From contig NZ_CP019688.1 in NCBI RefSeq assembly GCF_002287505.1, positions 682,001 through 746,000 of the forward strand: a stretch of DNA of 64,000 nucleotides, given 5' to 3'. This document shows, one piece after another, positions 32,359 through 40,168 of this stretch. Positions within the stretch are counted from its first letter, which is position 1; the number at the start of each line of letters is the position of its first letter. Position numbers and translations under genes: made by a program. Under the pieces are notes generated by a model. The model saw only the letters and a list, made by a program, of their open reading frames with translations. It had not been told where the DNA came from and ran no database searches. The DNA is from Corynebacterium glaucum. Its GTDB lineage: Bacteria; Actinomycetota; Actinomycetes; Mycobacteriales; Mycobacteriaceae.

Positions 32359-33079
32359 GGTGCTGTTGCAAACTTCAGGTGGAGAGCCGTGACGTCCCAG
32401 TCTTCATCCTCTGATGCTGGCTGCGGGTCGGCGTTCTCAGGCAGCCTCGAACACCCGGCTGACGATCACCGCATCCGGGTTCGGTTGCTCGTAGGCAAAC
32501 ATCGCGCCCTGGCCTTTCCGTAATGAGTGCATCGCTTCCATCCCTTTCAACGTCCGGTACGCCGAGGTCCGGTTTTTGAACGCCCCCTTCGGTCCGAGGA
32601 TCCGTTTCAGCCGCCCATGATCTCCTTCAATGACGTTATTGAGGTATTTCACCTGCCGGTGTTCCACGGTCTGCGGGCAGATTCCCTCTGACTTCAACTC
32701 GGCGATTGCCCTGGCCAGGGAGGGTGCTTTATCGGTGTTGATCACCCGCGGGAACCCGGTTATCGTGTTCGACCTCAGGGTCTTGGCCAGGAAACGCTTC
32801 GCTGCGGCGACATTACGCTTTGGGGACAGGTAAAAATCCAGGGTATGCCCACCCGCGGTGATGGCCCGATAGAGGTAGCACCACTTTCCCCCGACCCGGA
32901 TATAGGTCTCGTCCACCCGCCAGGACCGGGCCTGCCAATCCGGGACTTGTCGGTACCACCGGGTCTGCTTGTCCAGCTCAGGAGCATATTTCTGGACCCA
33001 GCGGTAGATGGTGCTGTGATCGACCGGTACGCCGCGTTCGGTCATCATTTCTTCCAGATCGCGGTAGCTGAGCCCGTAG
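32359..33079 (-). mobile_element. Second IS6-family element type, 5'-truncated
   Basis: It begins with GGTGCTGTTGCAAA directly at the break of the previous fragment. It is a diverged relative of the complete copy (for example AACTTCAGG instead of AAAGTTGG after the terminal repeat). The transposase (32437-33079, minus) lacks its first 20 or so residues; the element ends inside the codons for YGLSYRDLEE, where plasmid replicase sequence starts. Confidence 0.8.
32437..33079 (-). pseudogene. IS6-family transposase, N-terminally truncated
   Basis: The catalytic core is intact: WRVDETYIRVGGKW, VINTDKAPSLARAI and NNVIEGDHGRLKR. The N-terminus from the HTH upward is replaced by sequence read from the replicase fragment in the opposite sense. 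The open frame continues to 33363 but those extra codons are not transposase. Confidence 0.8.
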
Positions 33080-33402
33080 CTGGGAGGGCCACAACGTCCG
33101 AACGTAAGGCATTGGCCACGATGGGCCGTAGAGGCGGGCAGAAGGCCGCACAGCGATGGGAGACCGACCCCGAGGGCGACTACGCCCAACGACAGCGCGC
33201 CACGATGAAGAAAACACACCGGCGCAAGAAGATGCAGGGGCAGACCACGCGCGCGCGGGTGCAACTGTTCATCGGCGAGGCCTTCGCCGACACCGGGAAG
33301 ATACCCACGCGCCGGGAGATTATGCGCGAGACGGGCCTCTCGGAGGCCACGGTGAAGCGCCACGTTCGCTCACTCCGGGAGGACGGCCTCATGCCGGACT
33401 AG
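33080..33402 (+). pseudogene. C-terminal fragment of a corynebacterial plasmid replicase (RepA)
   Basis: The fragment encodes ALATMGRRGGQKAAQRWETD, a basic segment, and a C-terminal HTH (KIPTRREIMRETGLSEATVK then RHVRSLRED). This resembles the C-terminus of replicases of the pNG2/pCG1 plasmid family as I remember them. The N-terminal primase/replicase part is missing, removed at the IS junction near 33079. It is direct evidence that plasmid DNA was captured here. Confidence 0.6.
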
Positions 33403-33811
33403 GGGGGGGGTCACGCCGTAAGCAATATACAGTTCCCCTGGAATTGCAAGAAACCCGTGCGGTATCGGCCCAAAACTCACTCTACCAAACGCCTTGCGTA
33501 CCCCATGTTCGATTGAAGCCGTCTCCGAGACGTTCAGTGCGCCGAAGCCGCTATTTTTGTTGAGTTCCCCGGAGTCGGCCAAAATCGCCAGTTACCCCCG
33601 GAATAGGTCAATCAAATACCCCCGGACGGGGTCATCCGAGCGTGCAAACATGCACAAACGTCCGCCACTCCTGTCGACGTCGTTCCGGCCACCCGCGTCG
33701 ACACATCAAATCGGAACGACTTGCGCCTGCCAGGGGGTGTACTTTTGCGAGTGTGCGAGCGTTTTAGCCATGCGAAACAACAAAACTTTCACCAGCACAC
33801 ACCCGCAAGGC
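33403..33811. other. Gene-free stretch of 409 bases at the right plasmid/island junction
   Basis: It starts with a G8 run after the replicase stop. It holds two related words TTACCCCCGGAAT and ATACCCCCGGACGG near 33590-33630 and a palindromic site at 33639-33656. ORFs crossing it show no natural protein sequence. Confidence 0.5.
33639..33656. repeat. 18-base site AGCGTGCAAACATGCACA, inverted relative to 35642-35659
   Basis: The core GTGCAAACATGCAC is nearly palindromic. The exact 18-base reverse complement occurs at 35642-35659, on the other side of the HTH and first recombinase-like genes. Confidence 0.7.
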
Positions 33812-34153
33812 TTACGGGTAGTCGTACCCGCCCTTCGACTTCAACCCCTTTCGCGACGGAGCTTTTTGGTACGGCCACATGGGCATGTGGACTGCGGCTT
33901 CGACGGCAGCAACTGTGTCGGCAGACGGCCACACGTCACCTGTGACCCAGCGCGAGAGCACCGAGGGGTGCAGCCCGCACCTGCGGGCAAAGTCCGACCT
34001 GTTTTTAGCCCAGCCCTCGGCAACGTAGTACTCGACGGTTTTCACGAGGTTGTCCCGCAATGCCCAAGCCTTGCGGTAGACCTCCGGCACCGTCTCGACG
34101 TCCACATCGGGCCACGTCTCGTATGCGCGCCTGGGTGGTGGGAACTGGGCCAT
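33812..34153 (-). CDS. Small XRE-like HTH regulator of the recombinase module
   Basis: 113 residues starting MAQFPPPRRAYETWPDVDVE. A clear HTH is seen at about residues 55-78 (NRSDFARRCGLHPSVLSRWV, TGDVWPS), like Cro/CI-type regulators; the C-terminus is basic. The start at 34153 is chosen for the natural protein beginning and a GGCAGG just upstream; the longer open frame looks non-coding. It is divergent from the first recombinase-like gene with a CTACC/GGTAG palindrome in its promoter. Confidence 0.65.
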   Translation of the reverse strand: MAQFPPPRRAYETWPDVDVETVPEVYRKAWALRDNLVKTVEYYVAEGWAKNRSDFARRCGLHPSVLSRWVTGDVWPSADTVAAVEAAVHMPMWPYQKAPSRKGLKSKGGYDYP

Positions 34154-34163
34154 ACCTGCCACG

Positions 34164-34178
34164 CTACCGCGTGGGTAG
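34164..34178. promoter_or_regulatory. CTACC-GCGTG-GGTAG inverted repeat upstream of the HTH gene
   Basis: A 5-base perfect inverted repeat 11 bases upstream of the ATG of the XRE-like gene. Autoregulation is likely for such genes; the site is a candidate. Confidence 0.35.
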
Positions 34179-34299
34179 TGCGAACCGAAGCGCAAACAAG
34201 CAATGGGGGTACTGGCTTCGGTGTCACGCCCATTTCCGCCGCGCACCCCGTCTCGTTCACCCGTTACGAGTTCCGCTTCGTGACCCGAGGCGGTGCAGC

Positions 34300-35577
34300 A
34301 TGACGCTCACCAACCAGCAGCGCGAAGAAGTTGTGCGCCGTATTGAAAACTACGTCCCCAACGGCACCGACGACGGCGCTTGGGAACACATTGCTCATTT
34401 CGTCCGTGAGACTGCGAAGAAGGCTACTGTCGAGTCGGCAACCGGGTCGAAGGCATTCGTTGCGGACGCGAAGTCGAGCGTTGACGTGCGTGGTGTACTG
34501 CGTGTGCTGACCCGAGCCTCCGCGAGGGCGTTCAACTCCGGGCGTGTGCTCGCCGTTGACACGGTGCTTAGTGAAGCGAACGTGAACGCAGTGCTTGCGG
34601 GTTTGGAGTCGAGGAACTCGGTCACTCGCGACGGCTACCTCTACCGGCTCCTGCGCGAGGCAATCAACGGCCAGGAGTTGTCGTTGTACCACCGACGGGA
34701 CATCGAAAAGCCGCCGGCACAGCCGTACGAGCCGAACGACTGGCAGCGCCTGCACCACTGGGTCGTTTCACAGTCCACCACGCTTCGTCGCGAGCGTGCG
34801 GCGGTCATTGTCGGTCTTGGCCTGGGTGCCGGCATTGGCCCAGAAGTCGCTCTCGTGAAAGCTCGTGACGTGACGCTCGACGCGAACGGCGTGGTGTGGG
34901 TTGCTGTGCCGCATCGTGTCGCTGAGGGCGCGGCGCCCGCCATTCCTGTGGCGGCGGCACTGGCTCGAAGTGTGTGGGAAGTGGTGCAAGAGCGTGAGCC
35001 CGACGAGTTGCTGCTCGGTGGCGCAGAGAGCGACGTTCGAGAAATTACGAAACGGTTGAACCTAAACCGTTCGTTCAGGGTCGAACTCGACAGGTTGCGT
35101 GCGACGTGGGTGCGCTCGGTGGTGCGCCACTTACCACGTGAGACTGCGGCGGCCGCGGTGGGCACTGACCTCATCAACTTTCGTCGCCTTGAGAAAACCG
35201 CGCGTCTTGACCCGGCCACACCCGACACGCTTGCCGACAGGCTCGACGTGTTGGCAGACCCGCTTCGTGACTGGCCGGCGCTGCGGTTGTCTGAGGCCGC
35301 ACCTGTGGCTGACGTGGAGGAAGGCACCGGTTCCGCCCCGGTCTCCGACGCAGTGGTCGTGACGCTTCCCGGCACGGCCAGCAACAACACGGACGAGGCC
35401 GAACCGGAGCGTGAAACCGAGACACCAGAGCCACAGACCGCCGTCGCCGACCTCGACGCGCACCGCCCAAAGCAGGCACCCCGCTCAATTTCGAGCAAAC
35501 TGCCTGCCCCCGAAGAGGGTCGTCTTACTGACTTTGCCCGCGGACCGAACCCCGGTACGGAACGTCGTGGGTGGTAG
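34300..35577 (+). CDS. Degenerate tyrosine-recombinase-like protein, first paralogue
   Basis: 425 residues. An N-terminal helical domain (about 1-120) with RVLTRASARAFNSGRVLAVD precedes a core resembling the catalytic domain of tyrosine recombinases. GLGAGIGPEVALVKARDVTL stands where those have G-L-R-x-x-E, so the first catalytic Arg is missing. Box II corresponds to LRATWVRSVVRHLPRETAAA. From about residue 340 there is an acidic, Thr/Pro-rich tail. It is clearly paralogous to the next gene, which looks less degenerate. A structural or regulatory role in recombination is possible. Confidence 0.55.
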   Translation: MTLTNQQREEVVRRIENYVPNGTDDGAWEHIAHFVRETAKKATVESATGSKAFVADAKSSVDVRGVLRVLTRASARAFNSGRVLAVDTVLSEANVNAVLAGLESRNSVTRDGYLYRLLREAINGQELSLYHRRDIEKPPAQPYEPNDWQRLHHWVVSQSTTLRRERAAVIVGLGLGAGIGPEVALVKARDVTLDANGVVWVAVPHRVAEGAAPAIPVAAALARSVWEVVQEREPDELLLGGAESDVREITKRLNLNRSFRVELDRLRATWVRSVVRHLPRETAAAAVGTDLINFRRLEKTARLDPATPDTLADRLDVLADPLRDWPALRLSEAAPVADVEEGTGSAPVSDAVVVTLPGTASNNTDEAEPERETETPEPQTAVADLDAHRPKQAPRSISSKLPAPEEGRLTDFARGPNPGTERRGW

Positions 35578-35641
35578 ACATGTTGACCTGCGAAATTGCG
35601 GTGTTTGTCCAGGCAGAACATTCGGGAACACGCCGTATTCG

Positions 35642-35692
35642 TGTGCATGTTTGCACGCTGTGAACCTTGACGTCGTGTGCAAATTTGCACAC
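35642..35692. promoter_or_regulatory. Pair of palindromic sites between the two recombinase-like genes
   Basis: TGTGCATGTTTGCACGCT (35642-35659) is the reverse complement of the site at 33639-33656. GTGTGCAAATTTGCACAC (35675-35692) is a perfect 18-base palindrome with the same half-site GTGCA. Centres are about 34 bases apart, roughly three helical turns. They lie 80-130 bases upstream of the second recombinase-like gene. Confidence 0.7.
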
Positions 35693-35771
35693 ACTGGGGC
35701 TAACTCTTTCCACCATAGGAGTAGCCCACGCCACCACCACCTTGTGTGTGGGCGGACAAGGACAAACGAAT

Positions 35772-36764
35772 ATGACCACCACAACCACCCGCAAGGACGT
35801 CCACCAGGTCATTGCGGCCTACACCCCGAAAGTTGTCGAACCCCACGAATGGGACGTTGTCGCACCGTTTGTGCGCGAGCACGTCGCTGCTGTCGCCAGT
35901 GCTGTCTGGTCGGCTGACCAGTGCCGAAACGCCCTTCGACTCGTGACCCGTCTCGCAGTGCATGTGTTCAACGCTGGGCGAGACGTCAGCGTTGCAGCCG
36001 TGTTCAGCGAGGGTGCTATCAACGCATTTTGCCACCAGGAGCTCGACACCGCGGCAACGCACGTCCGTGGCACGTCACGGGCGACGCTGCGCCGCATTGC
36101 CAAGCAGGTCAACCCGAACTTCGACGGACCGCGTCAGCGTCCCGAGTACGGCAACGAGTCGAAGGCCGCACCTTACACCGAAGCAGAAGTGCTTGGCGTA
36201 AAGACCTGGGCTGACGCTGAGCACACCGAGTCTCGCCGCCAGCAGGCGAACCTGCTGCTTGCACTTGCACTTGGCGCAGGACTTCGCTCCGGCGAGGTCG
36301 CAAACCTCACGGCCGGCGACATTGAGACCGACGCACAGGGCACCGTGGTCTACCCGTGGGGCTACCGCGGGGCGGACAAACGGTTCGTGCCTGTCGAGAG
36401 CGAGTGGGCAGGCGTTGTCGCTCAGGCCGTCGAGAACGCAGCAAGCCGTACAGAGTGGCTGTTTCGGCCAATGCGGACAACCGCCGACTCGGGCACCGTT
36501 GCGACGTTTACGAAACGCTCTCCGCACCGGGGCACCGTGCTCGACATGGCCCGGGCGCGGACGACGTGGCTTGTCAACCAAGTGAAAAAGGGCGTGCCGG
36601 AGACCGCGGTCGTTGAGGCAGCGGGGTTGACCGACTTGCAGCATTACCGGCAGTTCTTGGTCGAACCGACACACGTTTCGGCACGCGAGGCGAGAAGTCT
36701 GCTTTCCGGGACGTTGCACGAGACGCCGAAGCGAGGGCTGACGCTCATTCACGGCAGCGCGTAG
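35772..36764 (+). CDS. Tyrosine-recombinase-like protein, second paralogue
   Basis: 330 residues starting MTTTTTRKDVHQVIAAYTPK. The N-terminal helical domain matches the first paralogue (ALRLVTRLAVHVFNAGRDVS). The core has GAGLRSGEVANLTAGDIETD, a good match to the recombinase Arg-I box with Arg at about 170. Box II reads MARARTTWLVNQVKKGVPET instead of H-x-x-R, and a Tyr (HYRQF) sits at about 293 where the nucleophile would be. The pattern is incomplete but suggestive. It lies between its paralogue and the DDE-like gene on the same strand. Confidence 0.6.
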   Translation: MTTTTTRKDVHQVIAAYTPKVVEPHEWDVVAPFVREHVAAVASAVWSADQCRNALRLVTRLAVHVFNAGRDVSVAAVFSEGAINAFCHQELDTAATHVRGTSRATLRRIAKQVNPNFDGPRQRPEYGNESKAAPYTEAEVLGVKTWADAEHTESRRQQANLLLALALGAGLRSGEVANLTAGDIETDAQGTVVYPWGYRGADKRFVPVESEWAGVVAQAVENAASRTEWLFRPMRTTADSGTVATFTKRSPHRGTVLDMARARTTWLVNQVKKGVPETAVVEAAGLTDLQHYRQFLVEPTHVSAREARSLLSGTLHETPKRGLTLIHGSA

Positions 36765-36866
36765 GCGCTTTTCACACAAACTTTTAACCCCATAAAACAC
36801 CTGGTCGCGACCCAGGGTGAGTTTTCTATTGCCAAAAACTTTCCGCTTGAAAAGGAGGTGACAACG

Positions 36867-38723
36867 ATGTCGAAGGGACTTCGCACACGCAAGTTTGCGC
36901 CCGCGAAGAAAGGCCACCGCCACAACATTCGCCTTGTGGAGGAGCGCCGCGTGTCGTACGCGAACATGCAGTTGGCCCAGCGCATTGTTGACACCTCCGG
37001 CGCGGTTGGTCTCGTGGACTCCTGGCGCGTCGCTGACGGGCTGAAAACCGACAAGGGCGGCCGCCCGCCTGAGGTGGACACCCGCGCGGCGCTGACGCTG
37101 TGGACCTACCAGGCAGTCACACAGTCGCCACAGCTCATTGCCCACATGGCAAAGGCCGTCGCCTTCGGTTTGGAAGGTAAGGGCTGGGAACTTCTGGGGC
37201 TCACCCCATTCGACTGGGACGAAGCCGACCCGAAGGCGCATTTCGACACCTACATGACGTGGTACAAGCGTATTGCAGCCTGCCTCGACCGCGTTCGCGC
37301 GACCATTGAGCCCTTCCCGGAGGTGAGCAAGAAGCGCCGCTACACCGTTGAGGAGTGGGTGCCGTTCATTGCCTACTACGACGAAAAGAAGGGCAAGAAG
37401 GAAGTCTTAGCCAAAGTCGAGGAACGCAAAGCCCGCGGCGTCGAACTCGTCAACCGCCTCGTGTGGGCGACTGTGGAACTCATGGACTCCGAGGCCTTCG
37501 CCAAGTGGAACGGCGACATTGCCGTGGACGGCACCATTATTCCGGTGTCGAAAAACGGCAACCCGAACAAGAAGGATATGCTCTCTGGCAAGACCAACAA
37601 GCACCGCCTTGTCGCCTCGACCCCGACACTTGGCTGGCACGCCAAGGAAGGCGACCACGACGGCGAGAACACGAAGAAGACCGCGACACACACCTGGGGG
37701 TTGGAAGCCACTGTTGTCGCCATGTGCGGTGAGGGTTTTGCCGAGCCGGGTGGCGCGCCGGGGCTCATTCTCGGGGTGACTGGCGGAGTACCTGCTGTGG
37801 CACCCTCGCAGCGCGTCTTCGAGTCGCTAAAGAACCTCACCGACCGTCCGGAACTCCCGCGCCGGCATTTCATTGCTGACCGCCTGTACTCGCCGGGTCA
37901 GAACCCGGTGAAGTTCCAAATGCCTATGCGCAAACTGGGCTACGGGTTCGTCGCTGACATGCGCCGTGACACCCGTGGTGTGCAGACTATTACGACGTCT
38001 GGTGCGCCCATTGTGGACGGTACTGCGTACTGTCCTGCAATTCTCAACATGCCGCGCCTGCTCGACCCGTACACCGCTTGGGAAAAGGGGCAACTGACCG
38101 ACCAGCAGTTCTCAAACCTGCTTCAGGCTCGCAAGCGTCTCGCGCTCGCCCGTTATGGCACGAAGCCGAACAAGAAGGGCGACGTGCGCCTGGGCTGTCC
38201 TGCCCGCGCAGAGGGCGCGGAAATTACCTGTCCGCTGGTCCCGCCTGCCGAGGAAGGCAAGAAGAAGGCCGGCTTCCAAAAAGACGAGCTGACCGACTCC
38301 GAGGTGCCCTCGAAGGCTGCATGCCCCAAGGTGTGCCAACAGCGCACCGTGACGCTGAAGAACACCGCCGAGGACGGTGCGAAGTTCCTTCAACACGGTC
38401 CGGCTTTTATGACCGCCGAGTGGCGTAAAGAGTACGGCCGCCGCAACACCATTGAGTCGCGCAACGCCATGCTCAAGAACGGTTCCTACCAGGGTGCCGG
38501 CGACGTCACCACGCGCCTTATGCGTGGCTGGGCAGCGCAAATGCTGTGCATGGCCATGGCCGCGGTGGGGGTGAACCTCGCCATGCTCGACGCTGCTGCC
38601 TGGTCTCGTCCACACACGGGTCAGAAGCCGACTCCGCCTCCGCCGCGGGGCGGCCGCAAGCCCAGCTCGGACGACATTGAGCAATGGAAGTTGGGCGACA
38701 ACGCACCGCCGAAGGCGGCATAA
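36867..38723 (+). CDS. Large DDE-transposase-like protein
   Basis: 618 residues with an excellent AAAGGAGGTG at 36851-36860 before ATG 36867. The DDE-type order is visible: Asp in DIAVDGTIIPV (about 220), Asp in HFIADRLYSPGQ (about 337), and Glu in RRNTIESRNAMLKNG (about 530). Between the last two lies a Cys-rich insert (LGCPARAEGAEITCPL, AACPKVCQQ) likely to bind zinc. The plan resembles IS1182/IS4-type transposases but is longer. No terminal inverted repeats were identified around it. With the two recombinase-like genes it forms a module next to tRNA-Arg. Confidence 0.6.
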   Translation: MSKGLRTRKFAPAKKGHRHNIRLVEERRVSYANMQLAQRIVDTSGAVGLVDSWRVADGLKTDKGGRPPEVDTRAALTLWTYQAVTQSPQLIAHMAKAVAFGLEGKGWELLGLTPFDWDEADPKAHFDTYMTWYKRIAACLDRVRATIEPFPEVSKKRRYTVEEWVPFIAYYDEKKGKKEVLAKVEERKARGVELVNRLVWATVELMDSEAFAKWNGDIAVDGTIIPVSKNGNPNKKDMLSGKTNKHRLVASTPTLGWHAKEGDHDGENTKKTATHTWGLEATVVAMCGEGFAEPGGAPGLILGVTGGVPAVAPSQRVFESLKNLTDRPELPRRHFIADRLYSPGQNPVKFQMPMRKLGYGFVADMRRDTRGVQTITTSGAPIVDGTAYCPAILNMPRLLDPYTAWEKGQLTDQQFSNLLQARKRLALARYGTKPNKKGDVRLGCPARAEGAEITCPLVPPAEEGKKKAGFQKDELTDSEVPSKAACPKVCQQRTVTLKNTAEDGAKFLQHGPAFMTAEWRKEYGRRNTIESRNAMLKNGSYQGAGDVTTRLMRGWAAQMLCMAMAAVGVNLAMLDAAAWSRPHTGQKPTPPPPRGGRKPSSDDIEQWKLGDNAPPKAA

Positions 38724-38813
38724 GCCTCCACAGGCCACCGGCTGAATCTTGAGTTTCAAGGACTTCATGCCGAGTGGCCTACAGGTCGTGCAGCAACACC
38801 AGTTTCAACACAA

Positions 38814-38860
38814 AAAACCGGCCGACAAAGCCTTTTTCAGGCTCAAAACCGGCCGGTTTT
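38814..38860 (+). terminator. Terminator after the DDE-like gene
   Basis: AAAACCGGCC (38814-38823) pairs with GGCCGGTTTT (38851-38860). An inner AGCCT/AGGCT stem is nested, and AAAACCGGCCGGTTTT at 38845-38860 is itself palindromic. T runs follow on both strands, so it is a probable bidirectional terminator. Confidence 0.75.
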
Positions 38861-38975
38861 CGCGTTGTCGGGGATAGTCTCTCCAAAAGTTACCGAACTT
38901 TGAAAACCCGGGTTAACCTGGAAGGAGTTTCCTGAATTGAACGGAAAAGTTAACCGAAACCCCCCAGGACAAGAG

Positions 38976-39048
38976 CGCCCCAGAGAGGAATCGAACCTCC
39001 GACACCGGCTTTAGGAGAGCCGTGCTCTATCCACTGAGCTACTAGGGC
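38976..39048 (-). tRNA. tRNA-Arg (anticodon CCT)
   Basis: 73 bases. Acceptor 5' GCCCTAG pairs with CTGGGGC. The D arm is GCTCAGTGGATAGAGC. The anticodon stem CGGCT/AGCCG has loop CTCCTAA, giving anticodon CCT. The T arm contains GGTTCGATTCC. CCA is not encoded. Its 3' end faces the island, a common integration site for mobile elements. Confidence 0.95.
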
Positions 39049-39109
39049 AGTGGCGCTAGATTACCGCAGCGCCTCGCGGGCTCCGAAATCAGCGACGCCT
39101 CGCCTGTGC

Positions 39110-40168
39110 TTACCGGTTGTACGGCTGCGAAACCCAGGTAAACGGCTGGTCCAGCAGCGTGGTGCCCAGTTCGGACGGGGTGAGCACGAACGCTTCCCCG
39201 TCCGCCGGCACGAGCTGCACCGCGTCCCCGTCGGTGTGCCACGTGAACTGCAGGGTTGCCTCCACCGGGCCGCGCGGAGCGGCGTTGACGCGGTCATCGG
39301 TCATCGCGGCGGTGAGCTGGATGGTCACCTGATCCCCGCTGAGGGTGTAGAAGCCGAGCTGGAGGGCGCCGGAGGCACGTCGCAAAGCGAAAAGCCCGTG
39401 GAACTCACCTTCCGGAGTCTCGCCCTCCACCCGGTAGAAACTGCCGGCCTGGGCACCGTCGTAGGAACCGAATGCGACCTCGGACCAGCGGTCGTCCTGC
39501 GAAATGTCGTCGGCGGGCGGGATGTCGCCGCCAGCCACGGAGTACACGCCGGACAGCTCCGTGCCCTCCCGGTCCAGCGCCCGCGGGATGCCGGTGGCCA
39601 TCGCGTACCCGCCCACACCCAGCGAGGCCACCACGGCCAGCACGGGGAAGAAGCGCGTCACGCGGTGGATTTTCTCGGACGTGATCACGCGCGGCGGCTC
39701 CACCGCCTCGGTCGCGCGGCCCGCGAGGAAGCGGAACACCCGGGGCAGCCACGGCAGCAACACCAGCAGATACAGCAGCGCCTGCACCGCGGACGGGATC
39801 TTGACGGGGATGTCGAACGTCATGTTCAGCAGCCACACCACGGCCAAATCCACGAAGCCGATGAGCCCGCCCAGCCATGCGGTGCGCCGCCACAGCACGA
39901 GCACCGCCGCGACGAACTCGGCCAACCCGGCAAGGAACTGCACCACCGGAGAAAAGCCCATGAACGTCCACAGCAGCCCCATCGGCGACTTCTCGCCGAG
40001 GGTGATCAGCAGGTCCGGAAAATCCGGCTTGCCCATTTGCATCAGCCCGAGCTTGGCCAACGCGTACGGCATGAGCAAGAAGAACGCGAGCATGCGCACA
40101 ACCCAGTGCAGCGCCCAGCCAATCTGTTTCGCAGTCACCCGCCACAGCCTAGCGCGCGTGTTTAGCAT
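39110..40168 (-). CDS. DoxX-like membrane protein with C-terminal extracytoplasmic domain
   Basis: 352 residues. Four hydrophobic segments in the first 150 residues (for example WVVRMLAFFLLMPYALAKLG and FMGFSPVVQFLAGLAEFVAA) resemble the DoxX/DoxD four-helix unit. A fifth segment at about 178-198 is followed by a soluble domain of about 150 residues. Function is unknown. Its start codon overlaps that of the divergent oxidoreductase gene (CATG), so both transcripts probably have little or no leader. Confidence 0.6.
   Translation of the reverse strand: MLNTRARLWRVTAKQIGWALHWVVRMLAFFLLMPYALAKLGLMQMGKPDFPDLLITLGEKSPMGLLWTFMGFSPVVQFLAGLAEFVAAVLVLWRRTAWLGGLIGFVDLAVVWLLNMTFDIPVKIPSAVQALLYLLVLLPWLPRVFRFLAGRATEAVEPPRVITSEKIHRVTRFFPVLAVVASLGVGGYAMATGIPRALDREGTELSGVYSVAGGDIPPADDISQDDRWSEVAFGSYDGAQAGSFYRVEGETPEGEFHGLFALRRASGALQLGFYTLSGDQVTIQLTAAMTDDRVNAAPRGPVEATLQFTWHTDGDAVQLVPADGEAFVLTPSELGTTLLDQPFTWVSQPYNR

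Noticed and set aside
33494-34303. 269-codon plus-strand open frame
   Set aside because: It crosses palindromes and lies antisense to the XRE-like gene; the translation is not protein-like.
39504-40166. Upstream extension of the phytoene-desaturase-like frame
   Set aside because: This part is antisense to the DoxX-like gene. The FAD motif begins right after ATG 40167, so the gene starts there.
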